Source of the DNA: Trebouxia sp. TZW2008
Taxonomy: Eukaryota; Chlorophyta; Trebouxiophyceae; Trebouxiales; Trebouxiaceae
Assembly: GCA_002118135.1 (NCBI GenBank)
Contig: BDIU01000362.1
Coordinates: forward strand, 1-64,000
Length of the DNA stretch: 64,000 bases
Direction: 5' to 3'
Shown: one piece after another, positions 36,301-47,095 of the stretch
How positions within the stretch are numbered: position 1 is the stretch's first letter
How the letters are laid out: each line of letters opens with the position of its first letter
Program-made: the position numbers and the translations under genes
Notes under the pieces: model-generated
What the model saw: the letters and a program-made list of their open reading frames with translations, nothing else
Told to the model about the DNA's origin: nothing
The model's database searches: none

Positions 36301-38611
36301 CAATCACCACTCAGCATAAGCCTCAGCTTATCACACAGCTATAAGTTTCACTGATCATCTTGAGCAGTTCACATCATCCTGTGTCAAGTCTCTTGCTGCA
36401 ACACGGGATGCGTAAATTTGACACCTGCAGCACACAATCACCAGGTGGCATTAGCCTTAGCTGATTGCACAGCTGTAAGTTTCACTGATCATCTGAAGCA
36501 ATTCGTATCCTGTGTCAAAGTCTCTTGCTGCAGCATGGGATGCGTAAACTTGACAGCTGCACCACACAATCACCAGTCAGCATAAGCCTCAGCTTATCAC
36601 ACAGCTGTAAATTTCACTGATCAATTTAAGCAGTTCACATCATCCTGTGTCAAAGTCTCTTGCTGCAGCATGGGATGCGTAACCTTGACACCTGCATCAC
36701 ACAATCACCAGTCAGCATAAGCCTCAGCTTATCACACAGCTATAAGTTTCACTGATCATCTTGAGCAGTTCACATCATCCTGTGTCAAATCTCTTGCTGC
36801 AGCATGGGTTGCGTAAACTTGACACCTGCATCACACAATCACCAGTCAGCGTAAGGCTTAGCTTATCACACAGCTGTTCCACTGATCACTTTTAAGAGTT
36901 GTATGATTTGCTCAAATGCTGGTATGTCTTTGAGCCAAAAGCATCCTAGCATGGCAGTGCAAGACATACTGCAGCATACTGGTCACTGAGCAGACTACAG
37001 TAAAATCTCTTTGCAGAGACACTCAATGTAAGGACAATCTTGATGTAAGGACAAGGCCATTGACAACCAATCACGGCATTCTCACTGCAGTGGTTCCTCC
37101 AAGTAAGGACAATTCGATGTAAGGACAAACATCTTGGTAATCAAAGCAATGAATGCAAAGATGATTGTCTTGTCTGCAACCATTGCGTGAACGCCTCAAA
37201 AAAGCCAGACTAGCTAGACACCACACAGACCTAGCGCCTGTGCTAGATTGCATAGTCTAAGACTGTTATCACTGTATGTTCTTGCAGAGTTGCATGGCGC
37301 TCTTGATTTGTTACTGTTCACACCAGCCGCTTACCGAGTTTCATGGCGCATTTCATCTTCCATCTTCTTGATATCCTCTGGTGTTAAGCTCTGCTGCTGG
37401 GGGTCACCCCTGGAACCCCCTTCAGCCCTTTTGGGGGCCTGCACGGGGCGGGGGCTCCCTGACCCCACCTGACCCTTCTTGCCCACAAAGCCTGGCCGTT
37501 GAGCCTGGTCACCCTTGGGGTCACTTTGAATAGCAGCAGCAGCGCCAGCAGCTGTTGGGAGCTGAGTTTGGGGATTTGAAGCTGCTGCTGCCTTTTGTGA
37601 CGCCTTCATCTGCTGCTTCTGCAGAAGCCGCCAAGAAGCTGGCTCGGGTGTTTGTGGCTGAGCAGCATCAGGGCGGTTTGAAGTCTGAGGCTGAGCAGAG
37701 TCAGGTGAGGCTGCAGATTGAGGAGCAACAGCTGGTTTTGCATCTGCAGTTTGATCGTTGATGGCGGTTGGTTTAGCTGGCGCAGATAGTGGCACTGAAG
37801 CATCAGGTGTCTGTGCTGCAGACACTGCTGATGCCTTTGCCGCCCGAGCAGCTTTTTTAGCTTTGACATTTTCCCTAAAGTGCTTCCAAGAGTGCTTCTT
37901 GCCAGAACTTGCTGGCTTCGCACCATCTGACGCCTCATTGTTCTTCTTTGACTGAAGTTGCTGCAGCACTTCACCTTGATGCTTTGCTGCGTCAGGATTT
38001 TGGGGCTGTTCCTCAGCAGGGGCTGCTGCAGCAGTCTGAGGAGCTGATGCGGCTTGTAGCCCTTGCTCAGCTTCAGCAGTGTTCCGCTCCCTACGTATCT
38101 TTGCTCTCGTGTTGACGTTCTTGCCTGCTGGTTCAGCATCTTGGGGACCAGCAGGCTCAGCAGACTTTTGAAGATGACCTGGTCCTGATGTCTGTGGAAC
38201 TGGACCTGCAGGAAAACCCATAAAATGGGTTGATCACTGCCAACTAAATTTCAAAGCCAAAAATTGCAAGCCGTGTGATCTGGCAGATGCATAGGTGCGC
38301 ACCATCGGGGTCGATGCGCGGAGGGCCTTGTCGTGAATCAGGTGGCACAGTTTCTGAAGCAAAGCTGCGGCACGCAAGCCAGTACTGCAGCAGGTCTTCG
38401 TGACCCTTGCAGCCCAAGCTTGGCAACAGACAGAGACCACGTTGATCGCTTAGTACTGCCAGCAGCCTCCTGTAGCACAGGACATCGTGAGCTCGTCGGC
38501 TTTGTCATTTTGACTAGCAAAACGGGAGATCAGGCATCAAGCATACTCCTTGCCAGCTCCCTGTAGCGACGCAACGGCGGCTACTCTTCTGGCAGCATGC
38601 AGCGCTTGCAT
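30362..38611 (-). CDS. MRPS29: Mitochondrial ribosomal small-subunit GTPase mS29 (DAP3)
   Basis: mS29/DAP3 is the GTP-binding protein of the mitoribosomal small subunit. Exons: 38611-38547, 38469-38303, 38205-37335, 36022-35869, 35229-35053, 33986-33813, 33018-32929, 32389-32246, 31280-31128, 30779-30611, 30423-30362, giving about 741 aa. The start MQALHAARRVAAVASLQGAG is an amphipathic basic mitochondrial presequence. Exon 3 is a long Ala/Gln/Pro-rich, charged extension not usual for the family. The core follows: DVNRYYQLDTDLMPEAMNQF, Walker A (EGPIGCGKSIALASLV, exon 5), YIPSAVALIEGG (exon 6), Walker B-like VMIAVDDYNILYS (exon 8), FVGAASYAGPVSPKL with IPRLSLDEATQQLKYY (exon 9) and a GSAKELRQW element. 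Exons 5-9 are all phase 0-0, and each exists in extra tandem copies. The last junction (30611 to 30423) uses a non-ideal donor; reading through instead ends the protein near 30571. Confidence 0.85.
31128..31797 (-). repeat. Four copies of mS29 exon 9
   Basis: Minus-strand copies start near 31797, 31612, 31444 and 31280, each right after a GCATGCAG-like acceptor and each reading (K/T)xPK(N/T)G(M/I)FVG. The copy at 31280-31128 is the canonical exon with a GT donor. The copy at 31797 keeps the full PSPKLRVPCP to LNEATQQLNYY length but lacks a clear donor. The middle two diverge after about 20 codons. Confidence 0.75.
32020..32765 (-). repeat. Partial copies of mS29 exon 8
   Basis: The 5' edge of exon 8 (acceptor plus VMIAVDDYN codons) recurs at about 32557-32593 and 32728-32764. 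Its 3' half (HRRQ-x-Q-x-S-x-LR, then SAFRILEHQ and a GT donor) recurs at about 32024-32105. The complete exon is 32389-32246. The copies therefore bracket the real exon on both sides. Confidence 0.7.
32929..33167 (-). repeat. Two copies of mS29 exon 7
   Basis: The canonical exon 33018-32929 reads LIEDGLVGTKPDSSSMALAN. An upstream copy beginning near 33167 after a TATTGCAG acceptor reads LMEDGLAAIQPGSPSTAAAA and then diverges. Both are in phase 0. Confidence 0.65.
33813..34560 (-). repeat. Up to six copies of mS29 exon 6
   Basis: Full exon 33986-33813 starts VMYIPSAVALIEGGIYSKGD. A near-full copy (about 34206-34090, MYIPSAVALIEDGVYNKGD) has CAC instead of CAG at the acceptor position. Shorter pieces of the same start lie near 34245, 34305 and 34357, and a diverged longer one (MYTPSAQALAQAGTFSEEEC) near 34520. 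Confidence 0.7.
34645..35125 (-). repeat. Four copies of the Walker A half-exon
   Basis: The 3' half of mS29 exon 5, spanning CGKSIALASLVDWARSQGW and the GTAAGC donor, recurs at about 34875-34945, 34785-34840 and 34650-34710. One copy reads CGKTIALASLVDWARFQGW. Each copy keeps a GT following the TGGCTG/TGGTCG edge, but none has an acceptor-bearing 5' half. Confidence 0.65.
35990..36880 (-). repeat. Seven-copy 134-bp array across mS29 exon 4 acceptor
   Basis: A unit marked by GGGATGCGTAAA recurs at about 36003, 36138, 36271, 36405, 36537, 36671 and 36806 (period close to 134 bp). Each unit contains a minus-strand GATGCAG/GGTGCAG acceptor followed by the first codons of exon 4 (CQ(I/V)YA then AAARD) and then intron sequence. 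Only the promoter-distal unit (36022) runs into the complete exon. Confidence 0.8.
36990..37145 (+). repeat. Dispersed TAAGGACA repeat, copy 1
   Basis: A segment beginning CAGTAAAATCTCTTTG with several GATGTAAGGACAA motifs, an internal CCAATCAC..CTGCAGTGG core and another TAAGGACAA pair lies in the mS29 intron. It is homologous to segments at 57680-57830 and, inverted, 63440-63600. The CAGTA-type end and TAAGGACA strings resemble termini of pogo-like DNA transposons; that assignment is inferred. Confidence 0.6.
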
Positions 38612-38836
38612 CGCTTCAGGCCTACTATATCTTGGCTAAGCTGCTCGACTTGCACGCATACGCTGCCGGTCAAGCTTCCAGCGAGGTTGACTGGTGAGTT
38701 GCACTGACCTGAATAGGGTTGAGTCACTGCAGTGACTATAGCTACGATCGTTTACCCATGCAGCGCTTGGCACAAAGCGTCGCGAGCTATTCAAGGACTC
38801 TTCAGCCTAACGTGCTGCATTTGAGCAGCAGCAGCC
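38612..38836. promoter_or_regulatory. Bidirectional promoter: mS29 / PRORSD1
   Basis: There are 225 bp between the divergent start codons of mS29 (minus) and the YbaK-type gene (plus). Both serve translation, in mitochondria and in tRNA proofreading, so co-expression is plausible. No specific motif was assigned. Confidence 0.45.
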
Positions 38837-41070
38837 ATGGCAGTCACTCCTGCTATTCTGCTGGCCAAGATGCAGGGGCTGAGCATCTCTACGGACGTGA
38901 TCAATCACCCCGCTGTGCTGACAGTTGAGGTACGCGTTCATTCGTGAGGCGCGGGCGTCCCGTGCATTCTGTGCTGACGTGTGCGAGGGCGCTTCAGGAA
39001 GCGAGGAAACACACCGGGGACGACCCAGGAGTAGACGTGAAGAATCTGTTTCTCAAGGTGCTGTGTTTGCACGCAAGGCAATGCAGCAATGATCGTGTGA
39101 CTCACGATTTCACATCGTATAGTGTAGGACAAGAAAAACAGGCTGTTCTTGGTCACCGCAGAAGCGTCAACAAAGGTGGATCTCAAAGGTACCTAAAGCA
39201 TAAGACCTTTGAGTCCTGTAAAGTTCCTGTAAAACTGCTTTGCAAACTGACATACTGTCAAATGCATGATCGGATTTTGAGTGCAAAATTGTGGTGCTGC
39301 AGTTTTGGGAATAAGACTCGGGTGTCCAAAACCAGGAGTAAGAATGGCACCTTCAGAACTCTTGGAGTCTGTCCTTGGGGTATGGTCATTTTGTGCAAAC
39401 ACTGTAAAGTTGCTTGTGCTTGTTGCTCTTCATTCATGCAATCTGGTTGTCAGCATTATCAACGAGTGAAACTGTAATGGCCACAACTGAGACTGCGCGC
39501 TGTCTGATTGCTGTCAAACTCGGGGACCTGTAGTTGTCTGAACAACTTGCAATGACACGCAGTCGAGGTGCAATGCTAGGCATCTTCTGACATAATGCCT
39601 TGTCTTAATGACACTCAAGTACACAAGTGCAAGCATGCACTCTTTTGCAAGGGCTTGTGCACTCATCTTTGTTTGAAGTCTCACTGTGACATGGCCAAAA
39701 CTCAGCAGGTTGGACTGCAAGGCCTATCCAGTTCCTCAACAATGCAACCTGTCCTTGGCTCTTGCTAACAGCTCAATGGCATGCAATGCTGCTCAGTTTC
39801 ATGCAGGTATACATGCTGACATACCTTGTTAGCTCTTTGCTTGTTTTCTTGTGTGATGCCTTTGCTGCTTGAGCATCGGTGTAGATGCTCTTTGCCCCAC
39901 AATTAAAGCACTAGGATCTTTCTTCAGGTACCTCTTGGCAGCGTCACTCCTTTGGCAGTTGTACAGCCTACCGCGTCTGCTGTAGTGCTACTTCTGGATC
40001 ATAAGCTGAAAGGCAAGGACAGAATCCTGGTGCACCCCTTGACCAACACCAGCACAGTTGCACTTTCCTCTGAGGGCCTTGAAGCCTTCCTCAGGTATGC
40101 TTATTCACCTCTACATCAGACCAACGCTGACTTTCCCATACTTGCAGAAATGAAGCTCAAAATTGTTCATGTTCAGATTCTGTGCAGGCATGCCGTTCAA
40201 TGCGTAGCATATCACAGCACTTTGCTTGTGACACTCATGGACGGCGTAAGCCATGTTTTTGCTGCCCTTGTGCACGCTCACACCTTTCGTATGTTTATGC
40301 AGGTCAATAGAAAGGGAAGCTCATTATGTAGATTTAGAAGCTCAGCCAACCACAGGTGCAGGTCAAGCAGACCTCAGGCACTTACTGCCGTCAGATACTG
40401 CTTCAGACACAATAGATGACTCAACGGCCGTAGTGTCAGAGTCTCAGCCTGTTACGAGTACAGCTTCAACTGCAAGTAGAGCTTTAGATTCAGCTGGAAA
40501 TGGGCCCAGCAGCTCGAAAGCTGCCAAGGCTGCAAAGCCTGCCAAGAAAATAGCTAAGCCTGAGGCAGCTGCCAGCATTGCGCCAGTGAGCTTGCAGGAC
40601 ACTGCAGAGAGTATAGTGCAACAGGTACAGCTTGCAGTGCTCTTTACCTTACTATTGATGGGCTGCATTTCGTGCGCTTTTTAATAAGGTCTGTAGCAGT
40701 CCTGTCCAATCAGAAGATGTTCAGGTTTTATACCAAATTTTCGCCATGCACAACCTGGCGTATGACGGCGCAGTGCTTGCCTGCCTGCATCACAAAGGCT
40801 GCCAGCTGCTTGGTTCTGTGTGCTATCCAGTGCAAGTGCAGGCAGCAATCAGGGTGTAGCATTGGGCAACATGATAGCTGTTGTTGTGCACTTCAGGTGG
40901 TCCAGGAGGCTCAAGTTGATGTTGCCAAGTTGGACCCAGATGTCATAAAGCACCTAGCAAACAACATATTCTTACAGCTTATTGCCTTACAGAATAGCTC
41001 ATATTCCAAAGGTTACAAGGCAGCTAAGCATGAGATATCTGACTACTGCCTGAAGACGTTTGGTAGCTAA
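38837..41070 (+). CDS. PRORSD1: YbaK/PRORSD1-type aminoacyl-tRNA deacylase
   Basis: Trans-editing domain protein that hydrolyses mischarged tRNA (typically Ala-tRNA-Pro in this family). Exons: 38837-38929, 38998-39057, 39128-39188, 39303-39379, 39928-40094, 40303-40624, 40897-41070; in phase, 317 aa. Family blocks appear in order: VINHPAVLTVE, DPGVDVKNLFLKDKKNRLFL, VTAEASTKVDLK, ARMAPSELLESVLGVPLGSVTP-type region, VLLLDHKLKGKDRILVHPLT, STVALSSEGLEAFLR. The conserved lysine of the KNLFLKD motif is present. A C-terminal extension (about 140 aa: Ser/Thr-rich linker, Lys/Ala tract, helical end) follows the YbaK fold; plant homologues also carry a tail. The acceptor choices of exons 3 and 4 are supported by the protein blocks. 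Confidence 0.88.
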
Positions 41071-41269
41071 TGTCAGGAGCTTGTTCTTCAAACAACAGAT
41101 GATGTGTGTTCCCTTGTGATGCTTTACTGAACTTGTTGTTTTGGTTGCTTCTATCTTGTCATTGGTCTTGTAACCTCTGCCAGCAATGTTGCCACCCTGC
41201 AGAACATATTGCAAGCAATGTTTGTGCTGTGTACGGATGAAGTGTCTGCAGCAGCAACAACAGGCATGC

Positions 41270-42342
41270 TCACTGCGTTTGTTGCAGGTCTGTGTTGTCC
41301 ATGATATCATCAGCGCTGCTGTTTGCCAGCGCCTGCAAGGAGCCCATCATGCGTAGAGAGTTTGCCTGATGTTGCTGTAGGTGCAAGCCAGGGATGCTTG
41401 TCAGCACTTGATTTACAGCTGCAGAGCTCATCACTGCTTCCTGTCTCTGCAAGCATACGCAACTGCGCTCAATGGCATCCTGAGACGCAACATTGCAAGC
41501 AATTACACGCCTCAGCTAGTGCGTTGTTGTGGGGTCATCTTCTGTTGAGATCTTTGTCAGCGGAGCTGTGTTGCAAGTGCATTTGTATTTGGCTGGCAGA
41601 CAGCAGCTGCAGTATCTCAGCTTGGCAGCTGTGTACAAACAATTTGTGGTTTTCACAGTTTGTGATGCATGAGAAAGGGCTGTCCTCACCTGAGGGCTCA
41701 GTCCATCCTGTGTTGCTGCCAAGCTTTCAAACAGACTGACGGCTTTCAGAGACAAATCTGTGCCAGGTGGGAAGCAAATGATGCACAGCTTGCCTAGGTA
41801 CCTGAACAACACAGAGCTGGTCAATTTTTTAGGTGAGCACTCTCACACTTACTTGCGTTGAGTTTGGTGGCTGCAAGCAGGCAAGCAGTCTGTGTGGTAT
41901 GCAACCTGCAAGCTGATTGAACAATCTGCTGGCTTGTGCTTGCAACAACCAGCAGGAAGCTGTGCTGGAATGTCTTGCTGATCTTGTCTGCCCTGTAGCC
42001 CGCTGAAATTATTGCCGTCTTCTTGTACAGTCTGTCATTGCAAGTCTTTGCAATGCCTGACTGACAGTCTGGATTGACAAGATGCAACAGCTGCGTTGAG
42101 CAGCAGCATTTTATAGGACATTCGTTGTACCTTTCCCAGCTGTCTGAGCCTGGCTGGAGGTGTGATGCAGAAGGCACCAACAGAAATGATGCTGTTTTGC
42201 CTGCTTTGCTCAAGATCAAGTCTGCAAGGATTTGTCGCGAAGTTGTAACCTTGTAGCCTGATTCCGCCAGCTTGTCTACATTGATCAGTCCAAACTGCTG
42301 CTGTGCTCGCTCGTGCACAAGGCAGACGACATGCACGCTCAT
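41270..42342 (-). CDS. Small SPO16/XPF-like protein with C-terminal HhH-like part
   Basis: Exons: 42342-42131, 41992-41853, 41793-41690, 41446-41270 (TGA); phases continuous; 210 aa. The N-terminal part alternates hydrophobic strands and helices (MSVHVVCLVHERAQ; ASFLLVPSASHL; FQHSFLLVVASTSQQ; KLCIICFPPGTDLSLKAV), the pattern of an XPF/ERCC1-type nuclease-like fold without a visible ERKxxxD active site. The C-terminus (VNQVLTSIPGLHLQQHQAN, then SLQALANSSADDIM) looks like a helix-hairpin-helix module. Length and order fit SPO16, PTD or FAAP24-type ERCC1 relatives. The NSFLV-type strand plus the divergent HEI10 neighbour make SPO16 my first choice, but the family is inferred from weak similarity. 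Confidence 0.6.
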
Positions 42343-42827
42343 GACCGCCGCCGGCGCTGTGGACGCCTCCTTGGGCCAGCCAGGACAACTTTCCTCGCTT
42401 GCAGTGTAGTTAGCTTACGGCTGGCATTAGGAGCTGGCACGCTGAGATCGATCCTCCAGTCATTCAAATTTAGCAACGGCGGGAGATCTTTGCTGCTGAC
42501 GCTAGGCGTGCGTGCTCGACGTCGACGTTGTCAGCTCTGCAATCTGACACTCACAGACGCTCGAGCTCTTTTGCGCGACGACAGTGCCGCCAGCTGTTTT
42601 CCTGTGCCTGCATCTTTGCGTTGCACAAAGGCAGGGACAGGACCGCTTGTGACTGGGCGCCACAGCACGCATAGCACTGCTGAGCTGCGGACTGCCGACG
42701 GTCGACAATCTCGGAAGAATAGCTCGGCACAATGCAGCCACGAAGTGAGCCTCCTTGACAGGGACCCGCTGCTATCCCTGGAGCCGGTCGTGTCTCAAGT
42801 CGGCAGTCTGCAGCACCAGCTTCTGAA
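42343..42827. promoter_or_regulatory. Bidirectional promoter: SPO16-like / HEI10
   Basis: A 485-bp GC-rich interval lies between divergent start codons. The open frames crossing it show no family features. Both flanking genes are candidate meiotic crossover factors, so shared control is plausible. Confidence 0.45.
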
Positions 42828-45800
42828 ATGAGATGCAATGGTTGCTGGTCTGAGCTTGAGCCCAAGAGCAAATGCATTGCCACTGCATGTGGACATCTCT
42901 ACTGTAAGTTGACTGGCGCTAGCTTACCTTACTTTGCTGACCTGCTGTGTCAAAGGCTGCATGCAAAGCAGCGTCTTGAGCTAGCTCGCAGACTGTGCCT
43001 ATGCAAACCTGCCAGCCTTCCACAAAATTTCCCAGCGCGCACTTCAGATGAAGAGCACGCTGTTCTGTTTACAGGCTTCAAATGCGCTCAAAGCATAGTT
43101 GAGTCTGAGGACTCTGCTTGCCCCATCTGTGAAAACGTCATCACCAAAAGGTACTTGCTTTGTATGCCTACAAGTCGCCTGTTGCTGCAGCAGCTTCAGT
43201 CTGAGCTTCATTGCGTCAAGCTCCATCCTTGCACTTGACAGCTGTGTCCTGTTTCCTAACATGCTTCAGTGCCTGCAGCAATGTCAAGGTTGTGAATGTC
43301 CTGGAGGAGAGCTCGGCTTGCAAGGCAAGATCTATCCCACTATGTGTACTCATCTCAGCAGTCATGCGGGCTGTGACCTGTTTTGCTCTGCCTACATATG
43401 TGTGCTTTGATACACATGGACGCAAGCCTCAAGTGCAGCTTGCGTATCTACTGCAATGTAAGACATCATGCTCAGCATGCAGCGCACACAACAGTCAGCC
43501 ATTGTGGCGTCCATGCTGGACATGACGCAGGGGCCAAGGGCTACTGAGGCTGTCATTGTGTTTGTATTATATTTGTAGCAGCTGCCTGCAGTTGTCTCTG
43601 TGTGGTCAAGATCCAGAAACAGCGCTGAACAGCGCGCTGGCTTCTGTCAATTTCTTTCTCCAGCAGCAACAGCTGTACTTTGAGTTCCGTGAAGCTCAGC
43701 TGCAGAAGAAGATTAACAAGGTTCAGGAGGCTTGCAAAAAGAAGCTTCAAGAAGTCCATACAGGATACACAGCGGTGTGCTTACTCACATTGGCCGGCAC
43801 AGGTTGCATACCACAGTATGACATTGTGCGTGTGAACACACAGTGCACCAAAACTGCAGGTGCCCTGCGCTGCGTCACTTGAATTTTTCAAGGACACTGA
43901 GACGTCGATAGCTTCAATCAGCAGGCTGCGTGAGCAAGGACACTTTTTCAGAGCATTGGAATGTGAAACATGGCTACTGCCACTTCTATGTCAGCAAAGT
44001 CTCAGCGCGCATCTTCAACACCATGTTATTGCTTGTCAACATACCTGCGTAGACATGCTGCAAGATCACATAATTGAGCGCGCAGACCATTGCCAACATT
44101 GGTCTGTTGGGCGAGCAACTTAAGGTCCATGTGCAGGCCAAGCGGAAGTATCAGGAAGTGCTGGCAGTGAAGCAGCAGCTGGATGGTGACAATCAGGAGC
44201 TGCAGCAGAAGTATTCTCAAAAAGCCATGTAAGGTTTTTGCTGTAGCGCATGCAACGTCCACTTGATGTGTGCAAAAACAAACTCAAGAAGTTCGTTGCA
44301 TTCAAGACTGCTGTTGTTGCTCATACAGCCTGATCAAGACACATCTTGGTTTGACTGACTACACAGAGCTCGGCCTTTGTCCCGTACACTGCAGCTTTGC
44401 TAGGCATCAGCCTCTATACATGGACTTGCAGCACAGGAAAGCTGCACAAGGCACTTCACAAGGCTTTGATGCTTAGACACAACTTACAGGCAAGCCAGAA
44501 AGCTACAGGAGATGTTCCAGAAGGTGCAGCAGGAAAATGAGATGCTGCGCAGAGGCAGGGGGCCTGCCAATGGGGGCCAGATGGGGGTGGGAGGGGGATC
44601 CCAATTCAATGACTTGCTCAGCCCAGCGCACAACCTGCGGCCAAACAATGCGCCTGGGTCAGGCAGAGTGGTAAGCAATTGTATCCAATGTTGTGCTATC
44701 GACTGGTCTTGGAGATCAACTCAATGCAATGAAAGCGACTTGCTTGTCAAGTAATCCCGTGTTGTATGCATGGTCTACAGCTGTTGCTCAGGTCAACTGT
44801 ATTCATTGTCATCTGGTCAACAACATGTTTTGTGAGGCATAGCAAGTATGAGCATACAGCTTTGCAGTCCCTTTGTCTGAGGTAGGCGCAAGCATAGGAA
44901 GGCATAAACGCTGAGCAGTCAGAGCTAAGCGTTGACGTGCAAAGTTTGCATGCAGCTGTCAAGATATTGGTGCATGTTGTGCATGGTCCTTTGTGATGGA
45001 TCCGTTGATCCATGAGTTACAGGAATTCAAAGATGATGCAAGTTGAAGTGCAGCTGAAAAAGCGCATCATCTGCCATGCACAGCACCAAAGAGTCCTCAC
45101 AGCATGCAAAGAGCTTGCACTTGCCAGCCTCCCACATTACGTTACCTGACAAAGGCAAGCATGCCATGTGTTGCTTCAGGTGACCACAGTACAGCACAAA
45201 CAGATGTTTGTGCCAAATCAGCAGCTGCCCAGCCCCAACCTGCTAGAAGGGGGAGGGCAACTGGCAGCAGCCCCTCCAGGGGGGTTCTTGGGGTCCAAGA
45301 GGGCTGGCGCCATGCAACAGGCTGTCAACAGGTATATCGCCGCATTATTACTATTTACAGTGTACAATTGTCATGTTGCGGAGCTGACCGTAATCTTCTG
45401 CAATGAATGCACGTCATGCTGTACATTTATTCCTCTGCCAAGCTGGTGTTGTACTGGTGTCTTTGTGTCATCAGACCAAATTGCAACTAAAGGGGGTTTG
45501 CATGACACCTGCCAAGCAGAACCTCATGCCTGCGTATGCACCAGCACACTGCCTGCTCAATGGCAAGACACTCAGGCTCAATTGAAGATGTCTCCACTCA
45601 TGTATTGCATATAAGCAAATTAGGCTTTGCATACGTGCTTCTTGCGCACAGCTGCATTTGCTGCTCTGCAGGCAAGCCAGACAAAACCTTGGCACAGGTA
45701 ACAATCATGGTGGCATGGCTGGCATGGGTTTTGAACAGCCCTCCCCTTCAGGCTTGCAGCTAGCAGGGCAGCTGAGCCCTTTGCAAGAGTCCTCCTTCAC

Positions 45801-46100
45801 CCCTCACCGCACTCAGCCTAAGAACAACCTGAGGCAGCTGCTGGGCAATACAGGTGTTGTGCCAGTACTAAGCCATGATGCTTGCTGACAGCTATGTGTA
45901 CATCATTTACATCATTCGCCCTTTCCTTCTTGCTGCGCCTTGCCTGAAAGCAGTCAGTAGCAGCTGCTGTCTGACACTGAACATTCAGCTGTAGCTATGT
46001 CAAGCTGATGTTCTGTCATGAACAAGCTGTGCATAAGTTGTTGTTTACTCCTTGCAGGCCTTCAGTGACTGCAAAGGGGTTTGGAACTGCATCAGAGTAG
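42828..46100 (+). CDS. HEI10: HEI10 (CCNB1IP1-type) meiotic RING E3 ligase
   Basis: HEI10 is a SUMO/ubiquitin-type RING ligase that marks class I crossovers on meiotic chromosomes. Exons: 42828-42903, 43075-43150, 43279-43324 (GC donor), 43592-43774, 44086-44228, 44490-44670, 45180-45331, 45672-45853, then an uncertain last exon near 46059-46100. The start MRCNGCWSELE with CGHLYC, FKC and ACPIC makes a complete RING whose first residues match plant HEI10 (MRCNxCW). Next is a helical segment (GQDPETALNSAL, FFLQQQQLYFEF), a coiled coil through KYQEVLAVKQQLDGDNQELQ and RKLQEMFQKVQQEN, then a Gly/Pro-rich tail with TPHRTQPKNNLRQLL, corresponding to the conserved C-terminal LRNLI-type element. The end of the protein is open: phase 1 splicing gives a two-residue tail, phase 0 a 19-residue tail. 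Confidence 0.85.
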
Positions 46101-47095
46101 CTATGCCTCGAGGCTGAGGTCACAGTCTTGCACATAAGCAGATGCGCTTGGCAGCCTCTGTCATTGATTTTCGCCAGCTGTTTCTATGACTCTAACATCT
46201 GCATGCCAATAGCTGCACAGGTCTTTTGCCATCACAACACCATCAGCTGCTTGACTGGTAAATGCAGCATGCTAAGGAAGCTTCAAAACATATGATGTAT
46301 ATTTTCAGCTGGGTGACCAGCATGAACATTGATGAGGTTCAGCATGCACAGCAACAATGTTGACATTGTTGCATTGTGTGTCATGTGCAGGAGTAGGGGG
46401 GTCTAATGCTGGATTTGGAAATGGCACTGCAAGGAAGGCAGGTTTCCTTGGGGTCAGAGGTGTGTAGAGCACATGTGTGAAGTCATGCCATCGCAGGCAT
46501 TCATGTGCTACACCAGCTTGGCCGCATTCATTTTGTTCTGTCACATCATCTCTCATTTGTCCTTTGTCCCCTGATAGAATGCATCAAGACAATCATGCTC
46601 ATTGGCTGCTCAATTGCTGTTTAGTGGTGGCTTGGTAGTCTGCATAGACTGCAACAGCAGCTGCCCAACAATGATGCGCAACGCATCATTCATGCTCAAT
46701 CAAGTGCATGCATAGCAATCTCCCAGCACTACTGCTTGACTGCATTGCTGTTGGTGTGTTGCCTGAACGTTTTGATATTGCTGATTGCATGCAGGGGGAT
46801 CACCAAGTGGCATAGCCAGTCTCTGAACGAGCTACATCTTCAAAGTATTATGCACAATCTCAAAGACAGTATCAAGTATCAACAGCCTGCTTCAGCTGTC
46901 ACACAATTGTACATACCGTCAGAAGTTCTCAAACTAGTAGATTGTGCTGATCAAATGCTGTTGCTGACAGATCCACTGGAAATTATCTACTCATTTGCCT
47001 CGACATGCGCTTTCTGCTAGGCTTCTTGTACATAAACTGTCCAGACTGAAGAACCACTACTACCTTGCCTTCAACTCGCATTGAAATTTTTAGTC
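46101..47095. other. Intergenic, convergent ends of HEI10 and PSBS
   Basis: This is the 3' flank of both genes. No exon with family similarity or good splice context was found; the short frames at 46305-46556 and 46736-47020 look random. Confidence 0.5.

Noticed and set aside
37555..38115. Plus and second minus frames over mS29 exon 3
   Set aside because: They are shadow frames of the low-complexity exon. The chosen frame connects in phase on both sides.
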